64,000 nucleotides of DNA from Taudactylus pleione (lineage: Eukaryota; Chordata; Amphibia; Anura; Myobatrachidae), in NCBI GenBank assembly GCA_031769625.1, contig JAUIMM010001595.1, positions 233,521-297,520 on the forward strand, written 5' to 3'. Position 1 is the stretch's first letter; each line of letters opens with the position of its first letter. Both the position numbers and the translations under genes were made by a program. The notes under the pieces were generated by a model. The model did not search any database. It was not told the DNA's origin and was given only the letters and a program-made list of their open reading frames with translations. Positions 34,951 through 45,992 of the stretch are shown one piece after another.

Positions 34951-34987
34951 TTGAAAAAGCTGTACTCCCTATACAGCGAAACGCGTC
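34951..34987 (+). ncRNA. Hammerhead-ribozyme-like motif (degenerate core)
   Basis: The order is TTGAAAA (34951-34957), a perfect 6-bp stem GCTGTA/TACAGC (34959-34964 with 34972-34977) around a 7-nt loop, then GAAA (34978-34981) and CGCGTC to 34987. A type I hammerhead has CUGANGA, stem II, GAAA, a short stem III and a cleavage site after UC or UH. The stem II, the GAAA, the ACGCGT palindrome as a minimal stem III and the following C all fit. The first box reads TTGAAAA instead of CTGANGA, so positions known as C3 and G8 are changed and this copy is probably inactive. Stem I is weak. It could be an unrelated hairpin. Confidence 0.5.
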
Positions 34988-35530
34988 AGTGCCCAGCCTC
35001 TACTCTACAAGTGTTTTCTCCAAGTTGAGATCACATCAAGCCTGGACCAGTTTTCCGGTACAATTGGATTTCTTTGTTTGGTCTACATCATGTGCACGAT
35101 ACCTGGATTACAATAAACACCATGGATATCTGAGGACAACATACAGGACTGTATTCTAATAGGATCATCCCTCTACCTGGTGACAGGAATTGGTAACTAT
35201 ACGTTGGGCACAAACGTTCCTTACATTGAGACTGAGATTGTAAATCTCTTTCATAGGAACAGGCATTATTTACCAACAAAACTGGCGGCAGAGGCTAAAT
35301 GTTTTATTTATGCTCTATTTCATTGCTATGGATTTTATTACATGTCATATGTACAATTGACACATTTTATTTATTTATAATAAATTGATCCAGTATTTTT
35401 TACATCAATACTGAATGGTTATATTTTAGCGCTGCTACTTTGTATATGTTTTTGTCGTATTGGGTCTGACAAACCCTATTTGAAGCAGCTGCTTAGTTAA
35501 ACAGTTCAATCCAGCGCCTGTATATCTCTT

Positions 35531-36905
35531 TTCTATCGTACTGTTATACATGTCTGGCTGTGGGTAATGCTGTGATGGTGATTATCAGGAGTGACTGTGA
35601 TGTCACCATGAGGTGGGATGTGATGAGTAAGTATGGGGGATATTACAGTGTGTTCTCTCTCTGTATGTGACCTGTGCACCCTGTATGCCTTTCTCCTCTC
35701 CTCTATACTCTTATACATGTCTGGCTGTGGGTAATACTGTGATGGTGATTATCAGGAGTGTCTGTGATGTCACCATGAGGTGGGATGTGATGAGTAAGTA
35801 TGGGGGTATTAGTGTGTTATCTCTCTGTATGTGACCTGTGCCCCCTGTGTGCTTTTCTCCTCTCCTCTATACTGTTATACATGTCTGGCTGTGGGTAATG
35901 CTGTGATGTTACTGGGTGAGTATCAGGAGTGTCTGTGATGTCACCATGAGGTGGGATGTGATGAGTAAGTATGGGGATATTACAGAGTGTTCTCTCTCTG
36001 TATGTGACCTGTGCCCCCTGTGTGCCTTTCTCCTCTCTATACTGTTATACATGTCTGGCTGTGGGTAATGCTGTGATGTTACTGGGTGAGTATCAGGAGT
36101 GTCTGTGATGTCACCATGAGGTGGGATGTGATGAGTAAGTATGTGGGATATTACAGTGTGTTATCTCCCTGTATATGGCCTGTGCACCCTGTGTGCCTTT
36201 CTCCTCTCCTCTATACTGTTATACATGTCTGGCTGTGGGTAATGCTGTGATTATTGGGTAATTAATTATCAGGAGTGACTGTGATGTCACCATGAGGTGG
36301 GATATGATGAGTAAGTATGGGGGTATTACAGAGTGTTCTCTCTCTGTATGTGACCTGTGCCCCCCTGTGTGCCTTTCTCCTCTCCTCTATACTGTTATAC
36401 ATGTCTGGCTGTGGGTAATGCTGTGATTATTGGGTGAGTATCAGAAGTGACTGTGATGTCACCATGAGGTGGGATGTGATGAGTAAGTATGGGGGTATTA
36501 CAGAGTGTTATCTCTCTGTATGTGACCTGTGCGCCTTTCTCCTCTCCTCTATACTGTTATACATGTCTGGCTGTGGGTAATGCTGCGATTATCAGGAATG
36601 ACTGTGATGTCACCATGAGGTGGGATGTGATGAGTAAGTATGGGGGTATTACAGTGTGTTATCTCTGTGCACCCCGTGTGCCTTTCTCCTCTCCTCTGTA
36701 CTGTTATACATGTCTGGCTGTGGGTAATGCTGCGATTATCAGGAATGACTGTGATGTCACCATGAGGTGGGATGTGATGAGTAAGTATGGGTGTATTACA
36801 GTGTGTTATCTCTGTGCACCCCGTGTGCCTTTCTCCTCTCCTCTGTACTGTTATACATGTCTGGCTGTGGGTAATACTGTGATCATCAGGAGTGACTGTG
36901 ATGTC
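35531..36905. repeat. ~165-bp tandem repeat, right block
   Basis: The unit seen at 33000-33447 resumes at TACTGTTATACATGTCTGGC (35539) and continues for about nine units. The GTGACC-type words lie near 35667, 35831, 36004, 36350 and 36520. Unit length varies (about 164-173 bp), and the last three copies are shortened to about 130 bp by loss of part of the GTGACCTG segment. Each unit contains GTGATGTCACCATGAGGTGG and ATGAGTAAGTATGGG. The GAG-TAAGTA word resembles a splice donor in every copy, but no exon is evident beside it. Confidence 0.92.
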
Positions 36906-39900
36906 ATATCTATGTATCTCATATATGTCTCTCTCTGCTGTCTCACTGAATGTTCTGAAAAACTCGGCTTATACTCGAGTATATACGGTATCATATATCT
37001 CTCTCATATCTATCTCTCTCATATCTCTCTCTTTTATAGATGGGTGTTATAGATGAGATAGATATAAGAGAGAGAGATATGATATAGATAGATATGAGAG
37101 AGAGATAGGTGTTAGATATATCATATCTCTCTCTCTCATATCTAACACCTATCTCTCTCTCATATCTATCTATATCATATCTCTCTCTCTTATATCTATC
37201 TCATCTATAACACCTATCTATAAGAGAGAGAGAGATATGATATAGATAGATATGAGATAGAGATATATCTATATCATATCTCTATCTCATATCTATCTAT
37301 ATCATATCTCTCTTATAGATAGGTGTTATAGATGAGATAGATATAAGGGATATGATAGATATGAGAGAGATAGATAGATATATCATATCTCTCATTTCTA
37401 TCTTTCTACTTCAGGGTCCATAGGGGACCCACTGCGGGACCCCGCTGCTTACATGTTGTCCCCCTTGATTCCGGCCATGGTCCTAAACATCTGGGGTCAC
37501 CGCTAGCTGTGACCCCAGATGCCTACCAGCATCCCCGGATCAGTACCGGCGTTCTGGTACCGGCGGGGGTGTTGGGAAGACAGCATGGACGTCAGGACTG
37601 ACTGTCCATGCTGTACTTCCAGATGTGCAGCCACAGCTGCATTGAAGAAACTTCAGGGGCTCTTCATGGCCCCCCTCTAACAGGTGCATCCAACTCCGGC
37701 CGGGCACCAAACTAAACTGGGATGCCTTGGCTCGGGGGCGGGGTATAGGAGGGGGACCCTAGTGCATCCTTGGAGGCTGAAACTTAACTCTATGGTGCCC
37801 GATACCTGACGTCATCACCTATATCCCCAAGGTATCCTGTGGAACCCTATGGACGTCGTTGAAATAGAGATAACAAGGGTAAGTTCTTACCATATCTCTC
37901 TCTCTCTCTCTCTCTCTCCTCTTATATCTATCTCATCTATAACACCTATCTATAAGAGAGAGATATGATATAGATATGAGATAGAGATATATCTGTATCA
38001 TATCTCTCTCATATCTATCTATATCATATCTCTCTCATATCTATCTATATCATATCTCTCTCTTATATCTCTTATATCTATCTCATCTATAACACCTATC
38101 TATAAGAGAGAGATTTGATATAGATATGAGATAGAGATATATCTATATCATATCTCATATCTATCTATATCATATCTCTCTCATATCTATCTATATCATA
38201 ACTCTCTCTTATAGATAGGTGTTATAGATGAGATAGATATGAGAGAGAGAGATATAGATATGAGGTAGAGATATATCTATATCATATCTCTCTCATATCT
38301 ATCTATATCATATCTCTCTCATATCTATCTATATCATATCTCTCTCTTATATCTCTTATATCTATCTCATCTATAACACCTATCTATAAGAGAGAGATTT
38401 GATATAGATATGAGATAGAGATATATCTATATCATATCTATCTATATCATATCTCTCTCATATCTATCTATATCATATCTCTCTCTTATAGATAGGTGTT
38501 ATAGATGAGATAGATATAAGAGAGAGATATGATATAGATAGATATGAGAGAGAGAGATACCTATATCATATCTCTCTCTTTCTTAGGTGTTATATATGCG
38601 ATAGATATAACACCTAAGAGAGAGAGAGAGAGAAATATGATATAGATAAGGGTTATGATATATCTATCTCATATATAACACCTAAGAGAGAGAGAAATAT
38701 GACATGATATAAATAGGTGTTATGATATATCTATCTCATATATAACACCTATCTATATCATATCATATTTCTATCATATTTCTATCATATCATCAGAGAG
38801 TTATGATATAGATAGGTATATATCATATATTACACCTATCTATATCATCTCTCATATATTACACCTATCTCTCATATGGGAGAGAGATATGATATAGATA
38901 GGTGTAATACATGAGATAGATATGATATAGATAGGTGTAATATGACATGAGAGAGAGAGAGGTGTAATATATGAGAGATGATATAGATAGGTGTAATATA
39001 TGAGATAGATATGATATAGATAGGTGTAATATGAGAGAGAGAGAGGTGTAATATATGAGATAGATATGAGAGATATGATATAGATAGGTGTAATATGAGA
39101 TAGATATGATATAGATAGGTGTAATATGAGATAGATATGATATAGACAGGTGTAATATATGAGAGCGATATGATATAGATAGGTGTAATATATGATATAT
39201 ACCTATCTATATCATAACTCTCTCTCATATCTATCTCATATTACACTTATCTCTATCATATCTATCTCATATATTACACCTATCTATATCATATCTCTCT
39301 CTCATATATTACACCTCTCTATATCATATCTCTCTCATATCTATATATCATATCTCTCTCTTTCTTAGGTGTTATATATGAGATAGATATATAATAGATA
39401 TAACACCTAAGAGAGAAATATGATATGATATAGAAAGGTGTTATATATGAGATAGATATGATATAGATAGGTGTTAGGTGTTCTAATAGGTGTTATGATA
39501 TATCTATCTCATAACACCTATCTATATTATATCTATCTCATATATAACACCTTTCTATATCATATTTCTCTCTTAGGTGTTATATATGAGATAGATATAT
39601 CATAGAGATATCTCATATATAACACCTAAGAGAGAGATATGATATAGTTAGATATGAGAGAGATATTATATAGATAGGTGTAATATATATGAGAGAGATA
39701 TGATATAGATAGGTGTAATATATGAGATAGATATGAGAGAGATAGGTGTTACGATATATCTATCTCATATTAGAACACCTAACACCTATCTATATCATAT
39801 CTATCTCATGTATAACACCTATCTATATCATATCATATTTCTCTCTCTCTTAGGTGTTATATCTATGATATATGATATAGATAGGGGTTATACATGAGAT

Positions 39901-41275
39901 AGATATATCATAACCCCTATCTATATCATATATCATAGACATAACACCTAAGAGAGAGAGAGAAATATGATATAGATAGGTGTTAGATGTTATGATATAT
40001 CTATCTCATGTATAACACCTAACACCTATCTATGTCATATTTCTCTCTCTCTCTTAGGTGTTATGTCTATGATATATGATATAGATAGGTGTTATACATG
40101 AGATAGATATATCATAACCCCTATCTATATCATATATCATAGACATAACACCTAAGAGAGAGAAGAGAGAGAGAAATATGATATAGATAGGTGTTATACA
40201 TGAGATAGATATATCATAACCCCCTATCTATGTCATATTTCTCTCTCTCTTAGGTGTTATGTCTATGATATATGATATAGATAGGTGTTATACATGAGAT
40301 AGATATATCATAACCCCTATCTATATCATATATCATAGACATAACACCTAAGAGAGAGAGAGAAATATGACATAGATAGGTGTTATACATGAGATAGATA
40401 TATCATAACACCTATCTATATCATATATCATAGACATAACACCTAAGAGAGAGAGAGAAATATGACATAGATAGGTGTTAGGTGTTATACATGAGATAGA
40501 TATATCATAACATCTAACACCTATCTATATCATATTTCTCTCTCTCTCTTAGGTGTTATGTCTATGATATATGATATAGATAGGGGTTATGATATATCTA
40601 TCTCATGTATAACACCTATCTATATCATATTTCTCTCTCTCTCTTAGGTGTTATGTCTATGATATATGATATAGATAGGGGTTATGATATATCTATCTCA
40701 TGTATAACCCCTATCTATATCATATATCATAGACATAACACCTAAGAGAGAGAGAGAAATATGATATAGATAGGTGTTATACATGAGATAGATATATCAT
40801 AACACCTATCTATATCATATATCATAGACATAACACCTAAGAGAGAAATATGACATAGATAGGTGTTATACATGAGATAGATATATCATAACACCTATCT
40901 ATATCATATATCATAGACATAACACCTAAGAGAGAGAGAGAGAAATATGATATAGATAGGTGTTAGATGTTATGATATATCTATCTCATGTATAACACCT
41001 ATCTATGTCATATTTATCTCATAGTTATAACACCTATCTATATCATATATCATAGACATAACACCTAAGAGAGAGAGAGAAATATGACATAGATAGGGGT
41101 TATGATATATCTATCTCATGTATAACACCTATCTATATCATATTTCTCTCTCTCTCTTAGGTGTTATGTCTATGATATATGATATAGATAGGGGTTATGA
41201 TATATCTATCTCATGTATAACACCTATTCATATCATATCTCTCTCATATCTATCTCAAATATTACACCTATCTCT
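36906..41275. repeat. Compound GATA/CT microsatellite array rich in long inverted repeats
   Basis: Apart from the island at 37405-37890, these 4.4 kb consist of TATCTATC, CATATCTCTCTC, AGAGAGAG, GGTGTTATA and GATATATC words in both orientations. From about 39840 onwards a block of roughly 95 bp repeats with flips of strand. A perfect inverted repeat has 45-bp arms at 40241-40285 and 40316-40360 with a 30-bp spacer. Similar arm-spacer-arm structures recur through 39400-41230. No gene is evident; the short open frames are repeat-derived. Confidence 0.93.
37405..37890. mobile_element. Non-microsatellite island with hairpins; candidate dispersed element fragment
   Basis: This segment of about 485 bp is the only GC-balanced sequence within the compound microsatellite. 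It contains a perfect inverted repeat with 13-bp arms, CATCTGGGGTCAC at 37488-37500 and its complement at 37509-37521, around an 8-bp loop. It also has GCATGGAC facing GTCCATGC near 37583-37611. Words such as GGTGCCCGATACCTGACG and AAGTTCTTACCATA look familiar from dispersed frog repeats. No open frame supports a gene, and terminal repeats were not defined. Confidence 0.4.
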
Positions 41276-41700
41276 ATGGGGTGGGCAATTATCAGTTTGG
41301 GGGCCACATAACAAGTATTAGCAAATGACTGGGAGAGACGCTCATTGGTAGCTACAATACCGATCAATCAAATAATGACAGCATTTATTGTGTTGTCCAC
41401 ACTAGACTGTGGCAGGTTAGACCCTTCCCACATTCAGTGCAGGGGGGGGGGGTATTTATGCATCTATATACTTATGACGTGGAATATCCTTTACCAATAC
41501 AGACAGCACCGATCTGCTCTCGTCACTCCCCCATTATATCCCATCCCCCATTACCATTGCACAATTCACTGAACCGTTACCTGTGGCTCTATAGTGCGCT
41601 GCGGTCACAAGGTTTGTACATCTCAGAGACCATATAAATATTATGTCTGCAAACAAACAGAAACAAGAAAGTCTCAGTATACAATAGGACGTAACCACTG
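41276..41700. other. Short non-repetitive spacer
   Basis: There is no gene in these 425 bp. The left edge reads GGGGTGGGCAATTATCAGTT followed by TTGGGGGCCACATAAC, which resembles the ends of hAT-type DNA transposons, but only weakly. A run of ten Gs occurs near 41443. Open frames are short and unsupported. Confidence 0.5.
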
Positions 41701-42815
41701 AGAAGACGGCCGTGTAGAGTAGCAGCGATGAGAAGACGGCCGTGTAGAGTAGCAGCGATGAGAAGACGGCCGTGTAGAGTAGCAGCGATGAGAAGACGGC
41801 CGTGTAGAGTAGCAGCGATGAGAAGACGGCCGTGTGGAGTAGCAGCGATGAGAAGCCGGCCGTGTGGAGTAGCAGCGATGAGAAGCCGGCCGTGTGGAGT
41901 AGCAGCGATGAGAAGCCGGCCGTGTGGAGTAGCAGCGATGAGAAGACGGCCGTGTGGAGTAGCAGCGATGAGAAGACGGCCGTGTGGAGTAGCAGCGATG
42001 AGAAGACGGCCGTGTGGAGTAGCAGCGATGAGAAGACGGCCGTGTGGAGTAGCAGCGATGAGAAGACGGCCGTGTGGAGTAGCAGCGATGAGAAGCCTGC
42101 CGTGTGGAGTAGCAGCGATGAGAAGCCTGCCGTGTAGAGTAGCAGCGATGAGAAGACGGCCGTGTAGAGTAGCAGGGAGGAGAGGGCTGCCGTGTAGAGT
42201 GGCAGCGATGAGAAGCCGGCCGTGTAGGGTGGCAGCGATGAGAAGACGGCCGTGTAGAGTAGCAGCGATGAGAAGACGGCCGTGTAGAGTAGCAGCGATG
42301 AGAAGACGGCCGTGTGGAGTAGCTGGGATGAGAGGACGGCCATGTAGAGTAGCAGCGATGAGAAGACGGCCGTGTAGAGTAGCAGGGAGGAGAAGACGGC
42401 CGTGTAGAGTAGCAGCGATGAGAAGACGGCCGTGTAGAGTAGCAGGGAGGAGAAGACGGCCGTGTAGAGTAGCAGCGATGAGAAGACGGCCGTGTGGAGT
42501 AGCTGGGATGAGAGGACGGCCATGTAGAGTAGCAGCGATGAGAAGACGGCCGTGTAGAGTAGCAGGGAGGAGAAGACGGCCGTGTAGAGTAGCAGCGATG
42601 AGAAGACGGCCGTGTAGAGTAGCAGGGAGGAGAAGACGGCCGTGTAGAGTAGCAGGGAGGAGAAGACGGCCGTGTAGAGTAGCAGGGAGGAGAAGACGGC
42701 CGTGTAGAGTAGCAGCGATGAGAAGACGGCCGTGTGGAGTAGCAGCGATGAGAAGACGGCCGTGTGGAGTAGCAGGGAGGAGAAGCCGGCCGTGTAGAGT
42801 AGCTGGGATGAGAAG
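41701..42815. repeat. 30-bp minisatellite
   Basis: About 37 units of exactly 30 bp contain AGAAGACGGCCGTGTAGAGT then AGCAGCGATG. Variants carry GCCGGCC, GTGTGGAGT, AGCAGGGAGG or AGCTGGGATG. The length is constant, so both strands keep open frames of more than 300 codons (RRPCRVAAM on the plus strand, FSSLLLYTAV on the minus strand). The minus-strand frame looks superficially like a hydrophobic repeat protein, but it begins and ends in unrelated sequence and shows no gene signals. Confidence 0.97.
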
Positions 42816-43454
42816 ATTAGTGTTGATCGGATCATACAGGCAGCGGCAGGCTCCGTGAGAACCAGCGGTTGTTCAGGCTGGGATGTGGCGTTCGTATTGT
42901 GGGCCTGATTTAGATGTAGGCGCAATGCTGATATTTCCGCAGTTGAGCGATTATCGGCTGACTACGCATGCGTAGCGATTGCACTGCGGATTTATTTGCA
43001 AAGTGATTGATATTTTGGGGCGATTATGGGGAGTGGCGACAATTGTGCACCGTGTCTCGGCATACTACTGCAAAAATCATGGCGCCGGTGTCTCTGTTCC
43101 CGCGACAACAGTGTTACTCAGTTGGGCGATTATGGAAGGATCTGCGAGCACTGCTGTGTGTTTGTACGCACTTGCTTGGACATTGGCAATTGCATATTCG
43201 CTCAGTGTACGGAATCCCAATTGCATTAGCGCCCACATCGGGCCCCGTGCCCGGACAGAAGGTTAGGGTTGCCTCTGAATGCATCCTCTCTGCTGAGGTA
43301 GCGGAGAGTTGTATATAACTGGGGCATATAGGTTGTACTAATGTATAGCCGTCTCACCCATTGTATAAGTGGTAATTACCTAATCCGGTACCAGCACAAT
43401 ACAATCATTTATTTATAACCACTTACAGCTTCTTCAGACTACAGCTAGGTGGGT
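42816..43454. other. Spacer with possible MITE fragment
   Basis: At 42899 the sequence starts GTGGGCCTGATTTAGATGTAG, of the same style as the GGCCCTCATTCAGAG terminus of the MITE at 50086. It continues with ACTACGCATGCGTAGCG and several GGCGATTATGG words. It may be the left part of a related non-autonomous DNA transposon. I did not find a matching right terminus, so it would be truncated. Three overlapping short open frames near 43000-43300 have no recognisable product. Confidence 0.35.
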
Positions 43455-45992
43455 GGGTAGAGGGTGATGAGTAGAGGTTGTGGGAGCAGTGGGGGGTACA
43501 GGGTGATGTGTAGAGGATGGGGGAGCAGTGGGGGGGTACAGGGTGATGTGTAGAGGGTGGGGGAGCAGTGGGGGGTACAGGGTGATGTGTAGAGGATGGA
43601 GGAGCAGTGCGGGGTACAGGGTGATGTGTAGAGGATGGAGGAGCAGTGCGGGGTACAGGGTGATGTGTAGAGGATGGGGGAGCAGTGGGGGGGTACAGGG
43701 TGATGTGTAGAGGATGGAGCAGTGGGGGGGTACAGGGTGATGTGTAGAGGATGGGGGAGCAGTGGGGGGTACAGGGTGATGTGTAGAGGATGGGGGAGCA
43801 GTGGGGGGGTACAGGGTGATGTGTAGAGGGTGGGAGAGCAGTGGGGGGTACAGGGTGATGTGTAGAGGATGGAGGAGCAGTGGGGGGTACAGGGTGATGT
43901 GTAGAGGATGGAGGAGCAGTGCGGGGTACAGGGTGATGTGTAGAGGATGGAGGAGCAGTGCGGGGTACAGGGTGATGTGTAGAGGATGGAGGAGCAGTGC
44001 GGGGTACAGGGTGATGTGTAGAGGATGGAGCAGTGGGGGGGTACAGGGGTGATGTGTAGAGGATGGGGGAGCAGTGGGGGGTGGTAGAGGGTGATGTGTA
44101 GAGGATGGGGGAGCAGTGGGGGGGTACAGGGTTATGTGTAGAGGATGGGGGGGTACAGGGTGATGTGTAGAGGATGGGGGAGCAGTGGTGGGGGGTACAG
44201 GGTGATGTGTAGAGGATGGAGGAGCAGTGGGGGGGTACAGGGTGATGTGTAGGGGGTGGGGGAGCAGTGGGGGGTACAGGGTGATGTGTAGAGGATGGAG
44301 GAGCAGTGCGGGGTACAGGGTGGATGTGTAGAGGATGGGGGAGCAGGGGGGGTACAGGGTGATGTGTAGTGGATGGGGGTGCAGGGGGGGTACAGGGTGA
44401 TGTGTAGTGGATGGGGGAGCAGTGGAGGGGGGTACAGGGTGATGTGTAGTGGATGGGGGAGCAGTGGAGGGGGGTACAGGGTGATGTGTAGAGGAGGGGG
44501 GGAGCAGTGTGGGGTACAGGGTGATGCGTAGAGGAGGGGGGAGCAGTGGGGGGGTACAGGGTGATGTGTAGAGGATGAGGGAGCAGTGGGGGGGTACAGG
44601 GTGATGCGTAGAGGATGAGGGAGCAGTGGGGGGGTACAGGGTGATGCGTAGAGGATGAGGGAGCAGTGGGGGGGTACAGGGTGATGCGTAGATGGGGGGA
44701 GCAGTGGGGGGGTACAGGGTGATGCAGATGGGGGAGCAGTGGGGGGGCTACAGGGTGATGTGTAGAGGATGGGGGAGCAGTGGGGGGTACAGGGTGATGT
44801 GTAGAGGATGGGGGAGCAGTGGGGGGGTACAGGGTGATGTGTAGAGGATGGGGGAGCAGTGTGGGGGGTACAGGGTGATGTGTAGAGGATGGGGGAGCAG
44901 TGGGGGGGGGGGGGTACAGGGTGATGTGTAGAGGATGGGGGAGCAGTGGTGGGGGGTACAGGGTGATGTGTAGAGGATGGAGGAGCATTGGGGGGTACAG
45001 GGTGATGTGTAGAGGGTGGGGGAGCAGTGGGGGGTACAGGGTGATGTGTAGAGGATGGAGGAGCAGTGCGGGGTACAGGGTGATGTGTAGAGGATGGGGG
45101 AGCAGGGGGGGGTACAGGGTGATGTGTAGAGGATGGGGGAGCAGTGTGGGGGGTACAGGGTGATGTGTAGTGGATGGGGGAGCAGGGGGGGTATAGGGTG
45201 ATGTGTAGTGGATGGGGGAGCAGTGGAGGGGGTACAGGGTGATGTGTAGAGGATGGGGGAGCAGTGTGGGGTACAGGGTGATGTGTAGAGGATGGGGGAG
45301 CAGTGTGGGGGTACAGGGTGATGTGTAGAGGATGATGGAGCAGTGGGGGGGTACAGGGTGATGCGTAGAGGATGAGGGAGCAGTGGGGGGGTACAGGGTG
45401 ATGCGTAGAGGATGAGGGAGCAGTGGGGGGGTACAGGGTGATGCGTAGATGGGGGAGCAGTGGGGGGGTACAGGGTGATGCATAGATGGGGGAGCAGTGG
45501 GGGGGCTACAGGGTGATGTGTAGAGGATGGGGGAGCAGTGGGGGGTACAGGGTGATGTGTAGAGGATGGGGGAGCAGTGGGGGGTACAGGGTGATGTGTA
45601 GAGGATGGGGGAGCAGTGGGGGGGTACAGGGTGATGTGTAGAGGATGGGGGAGCAGTGGGGGGGTACAGGGTGATGTGTAGAGGATGGGGGAGCAGTGGG
45701 GGGGGGTACAGGGTGATGTGTAGAGGATGGGGGAGCAGTTTGGGGGGTACAGAGTGATGTGTAGAGGATGGGGGAGCAGTGGGGGGGTACAGGGTGATGT
45801 GTAGAAGATGGGGGAGCAGTGGGGGGGGTACAGGGTGATGTGTAGAGGATGGGGGAGCAGTGGGGGGGTACAGGGTGATGTGTAGAGGATGGGGGAGCAG
45901 TGGGGGGGGTACAGGGTGATGTGTAGAGGATGAGGGAGCAGTGGGGGGGTACAGGGTGATGTGTAGAGAATGGGGGAGCAGTGAGGTACAGT
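43455..45992. repeat. ~40-bp minisatellite, left part
   Basis: About 63 units have the core GTACAGGGTGATGTGTAGAG then GATGGGGGAGCAGTGGGGGG, with 5-10 Gs at the join and sub-types with GCGTAG, GTAGTGG, GGAGGAGCAG or a deleted GAGGAT. The array is the same as the one at 52654-64000, and the two are separated by the Ty3/Gypsy element. The long minus-strand frames (Pro/His/Ser/Thr/Leu-rich, up to 880 codons) are repeat artefacts. Confidence 0.96.

Larger units (their letters stand above)
33448..35530 (+). mobile_element. ~2.1-kb AT-rich insertion; candidate decayed retroelement with hammerhead-like core
   Basis: This segment interrupts the ~165-bp tandem repeat, so it is best read as an insertion. 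It has no long open frame (none above about 66 codons). It holds a C/T tract and a TA microsatellite at 34081-34153. Near 34510 it has an ACTACAATACCCATAATCC word, then CCAATGGGATGAT and CCATGGTAACG, and from 34951 a hammerhead-ribozyme-like core. The tail near 35425-35520 reads TTAGCGCTGCTACTTTG and AATCCAGCGCCTG, words I associate with a common amphibian retroelement tail. Penelope-like elements are known to carry hammerhead motifs, so a Penelope-type or dependent non-autonomous element is my best guess. No reverse transcriptase is visible, and exact ends or target duplications were not found. Confidence 0.5.

Noticed and set aside
35088..35380. Short frames (63 and 66 codons) near the right end of the AT-rich insertion
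   Set aside because: No recognisable motif; length expected by chance in AT-rich sequence.
36489..37052. 187-codon plus-strand frame with repeated CAPRVPFSSPLYCYTCLAVG
   Set aside because: It reads through the ~165-bp tandem repeat; neighbouring copies break the frame and nothing resembles a known protein.
41534..42925. 463-codon minus-strand frame resembling a hydrophobic repeat membrane protein
   Set aside because: It is the 30-bp minisatellite read in one frame plus short unrelated tails; the opposite strand is open as well.
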